From NCBI GenBank assembly GCA_946624395.1, contig CAMORY010000035.1:1-7465 (forward strand): a stretch of DNA of 7,465 nt, read 5' to 3'. This document shows positions 6,571 to 7,465 of this stretch, piece after piece. A program made the position numbers and the translations under genes. The notes below the pieces were generated by a model, which did no database searches, was not told the origin of the DNA, and was given only the letters and a program-made list of their open reading frames with translations. Each line of letters begins with the position of its first letter. Position 1 is the first letter of the stretch. This DNA is from an uncultured Clostridia bacterium. GTDB taxonomy: Bacteria > Bacillota > Clostridia > Christensenellales > Borkfalkiaceae.

Positions 6571-7465
6571 CTTTGACGTATTTGCAGGATTTAGCAGAAC
6601 ACTTGATTTTTTTGCCGACCTTTACAAGGTACGCGCCGCAATCGGGGCATTTTTCGCCCGTAGGAATATCCCAACTCATAAAGTTGCAGTTAGGATAACC
6701 CGAACAGCCGTAGAATATTTTGCCCGATTTTGCCGTCATTTTCTTGGTCGGCTTGCCGCATACGGGGCAAGTGCCTTCAAACTTTTCTGGCGCTAAACTT
6801 ATGGTGTTTTTGCACTTGGGGTAATTAGAGCAGGCAAGGAAGTTGCCGAACTTGCCTTCCCTTTCTACCATAATCGCGCCGCACTTATTACAAATCCTGT
6901 CGGTAGGTATCACCGTCTTTTCGTTGACGGGTTTTATGTTTTTGCAGTTAGGGTAATTAGAACAAGCGTAATAATTGCCGTATCTGCCGCTTTTTATTAT
7001 CATAGGCGCGCCACACTTGTCGCACTTTACGTCGGTAATGCGGGAGGCTTCCAACTGCTTTTCAAACGGCGCGTAGAACTCCGCGATAAGTTTATGCCAG
7101 TCCTTGCCGCTTTCCCCTATCGCGTCCAAATCGTCTTCCATCTTTGCGGTAAACCCCACGTTCATAATGTCGGGGAAATATTTTACCAAAAAGTCGATAA
7201 GCGAATAACTTATGGGATTAGGCACAAGATACTTTTTATCCTTTTTAACGTATTCCCGCTTTTTGTCGGTGAGTTTTGCCATAATCGTGGCGTACGTCGA
7301 AGGTCTGCCGATACCCTTGTCTTCCATATTCTTGATAAGCGTCGCTTCGGTGAACCTGACGGGCGGCTTGGTGAACTTCTGCTCTTTTAAGAGTTTTTTT
7401 AATATAAGCGCGTCGCCTTTTTCTAGCGGCGGCAAAAGCGCGTTGCCGCTTTCGTCGTCTTCTTC
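6560..7465 (-). CDS. topA: DNA topoisomerase I, C-terminal part (truncated by the window edge)
   Basis: Topoisomerase I relaxes negative supercoils by transient single-strand cleavage. The reading frame is open to the right edge, giving 301 visible codons beginning EEDDESGNAL, so the 5' end with the Toprim domain and catalytic tyrosine lies outside. A TTG at 7433-7435 is internal, not a start. The visible part holds the end of the type IA core: the FTKPPVRFTEATLIKNMEDKG stretch begins near visible residue 31 and GIGRPSTYA follows at about 51-59. The C-terminus carries four C4 zinc fingers at 6944-7024, 6812-6892, 6686-6769 and 6584-6649. The first three follow the C-x2-C...CSxYPxC pattern, and the fourth is shorter (C-x2-C-x12-C-x4-C) and lacks the YP signature. 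The fingers bind single-stranded DNA. The final seven bases before its TAA and beyond contain the trmFO start. Confidence 0.97.
   Translation of the reverse strand, partial: EEDDESGNALLPPLEKGDALILKKLLKEQKFTKPPVRFTEATLIKNMEDKGIGRPSTYATIMAKLTDKKREYVKKDKKYLVPNPISYSLIDFLVKYFPDIMNVGFTAKMEDDLDAIGESGKDWHKLIAEFYAPFEKQLEASRITDVKCDKCGAPMIIKSGRYGNYYACSNYPNCKNIKPVNEKTVIPTDRICNKCGAIMVEREGKFGNFLACSNYPKCKNTISLAPEKFEGTCPVCGKPTKKMTAKSGKIFYGCSGYPNCNFMSWDIPTGEKCPDCGAYLVKVGKKIKCSAKSCKYVKDEG

Noticed and set aside
7433..7435. TTG as the start of a separate 291-residue protein
   Set aside because: The frame continues upstream to the edge and the sequence matches the middle of topoisomerase I, so this is an internal leucine codon.

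Overview
The window is a compact block of bacterial housekeeping genes, most likely from an anaerobic member of the Bacillota (Clostridia-like). Three things suggest this. The order topA-trmFO-hslV-hslU is the Bacillota (Bacillus subtilis codY-region) arrangement. TrmFO is the folate-dependent tRNA methyltransferase typical of Gram-positive bacteria. An RseC-family membrane protein and an ammonia-dependent asparagine synthetase are also often found in Clostridia. Base composition is moderate, neither very AT-rich nor GC-rich. No family or genus can be named safely from the sequence alone.

Layout. Eight genes lie head-to-tail on the minus strand and are transcribed from position 7465 towards 160. 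In transcription order they are topA (3' part only, DNA topoisomerase I), trmFO (tRNA m5U54 methyltransferase), hslV and hslU (ATP-dependent HslUV protease), hisS (histidyl-tRNA synthetase), an RseC-family membrane protein, asnA (aspartate-ammonia ligase) and yfcE (metallophosphodiesterase). Junctions run from an 11-nt overlap to a 32-nt gap, so one polycistronic message is likely. No promoter for it is visible, and it must start beyond the right edge. At the left edge the last 26 codons of a plus-strand gene, rich in cysteine, converge on this operon. A strong GC-rich hairpin at 106-131 sits between them and probably terminates transcription from both sides.

How the genes fit together. The operon mixes DNA supercoiling control (topA), tRNA modification and charging (trmFO, hisS), protein turnover (hslVU), asparagine synthesis (asnA), a small phosphodiesterase (yfcE) and a thiol- or redox-related membrane protein (RseC-like). 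Only HslV with HslU is an obvious physical complex. Compared with the B. subtilis topA-trmFO-codV-clpQ-clpY-codY cluster, the XerC-like recombinase gene codV and the regulator gene codY are missing from their usual places, and hisS follows hslU.

All nine visible stop codons are TAA. At three junctions the TAA is also the start of the next gene's Shine-Dalgarno sequence. No gene shows a frameshift or a missing catalytic residue. I see no mobile element, CRISPR array, RNA gene or defence system, and no good candidate for a wholly new system. The least explained items are the truncated cysteine-rich plus-strand protein and the cysteine arrangement in the RseC-like protein.
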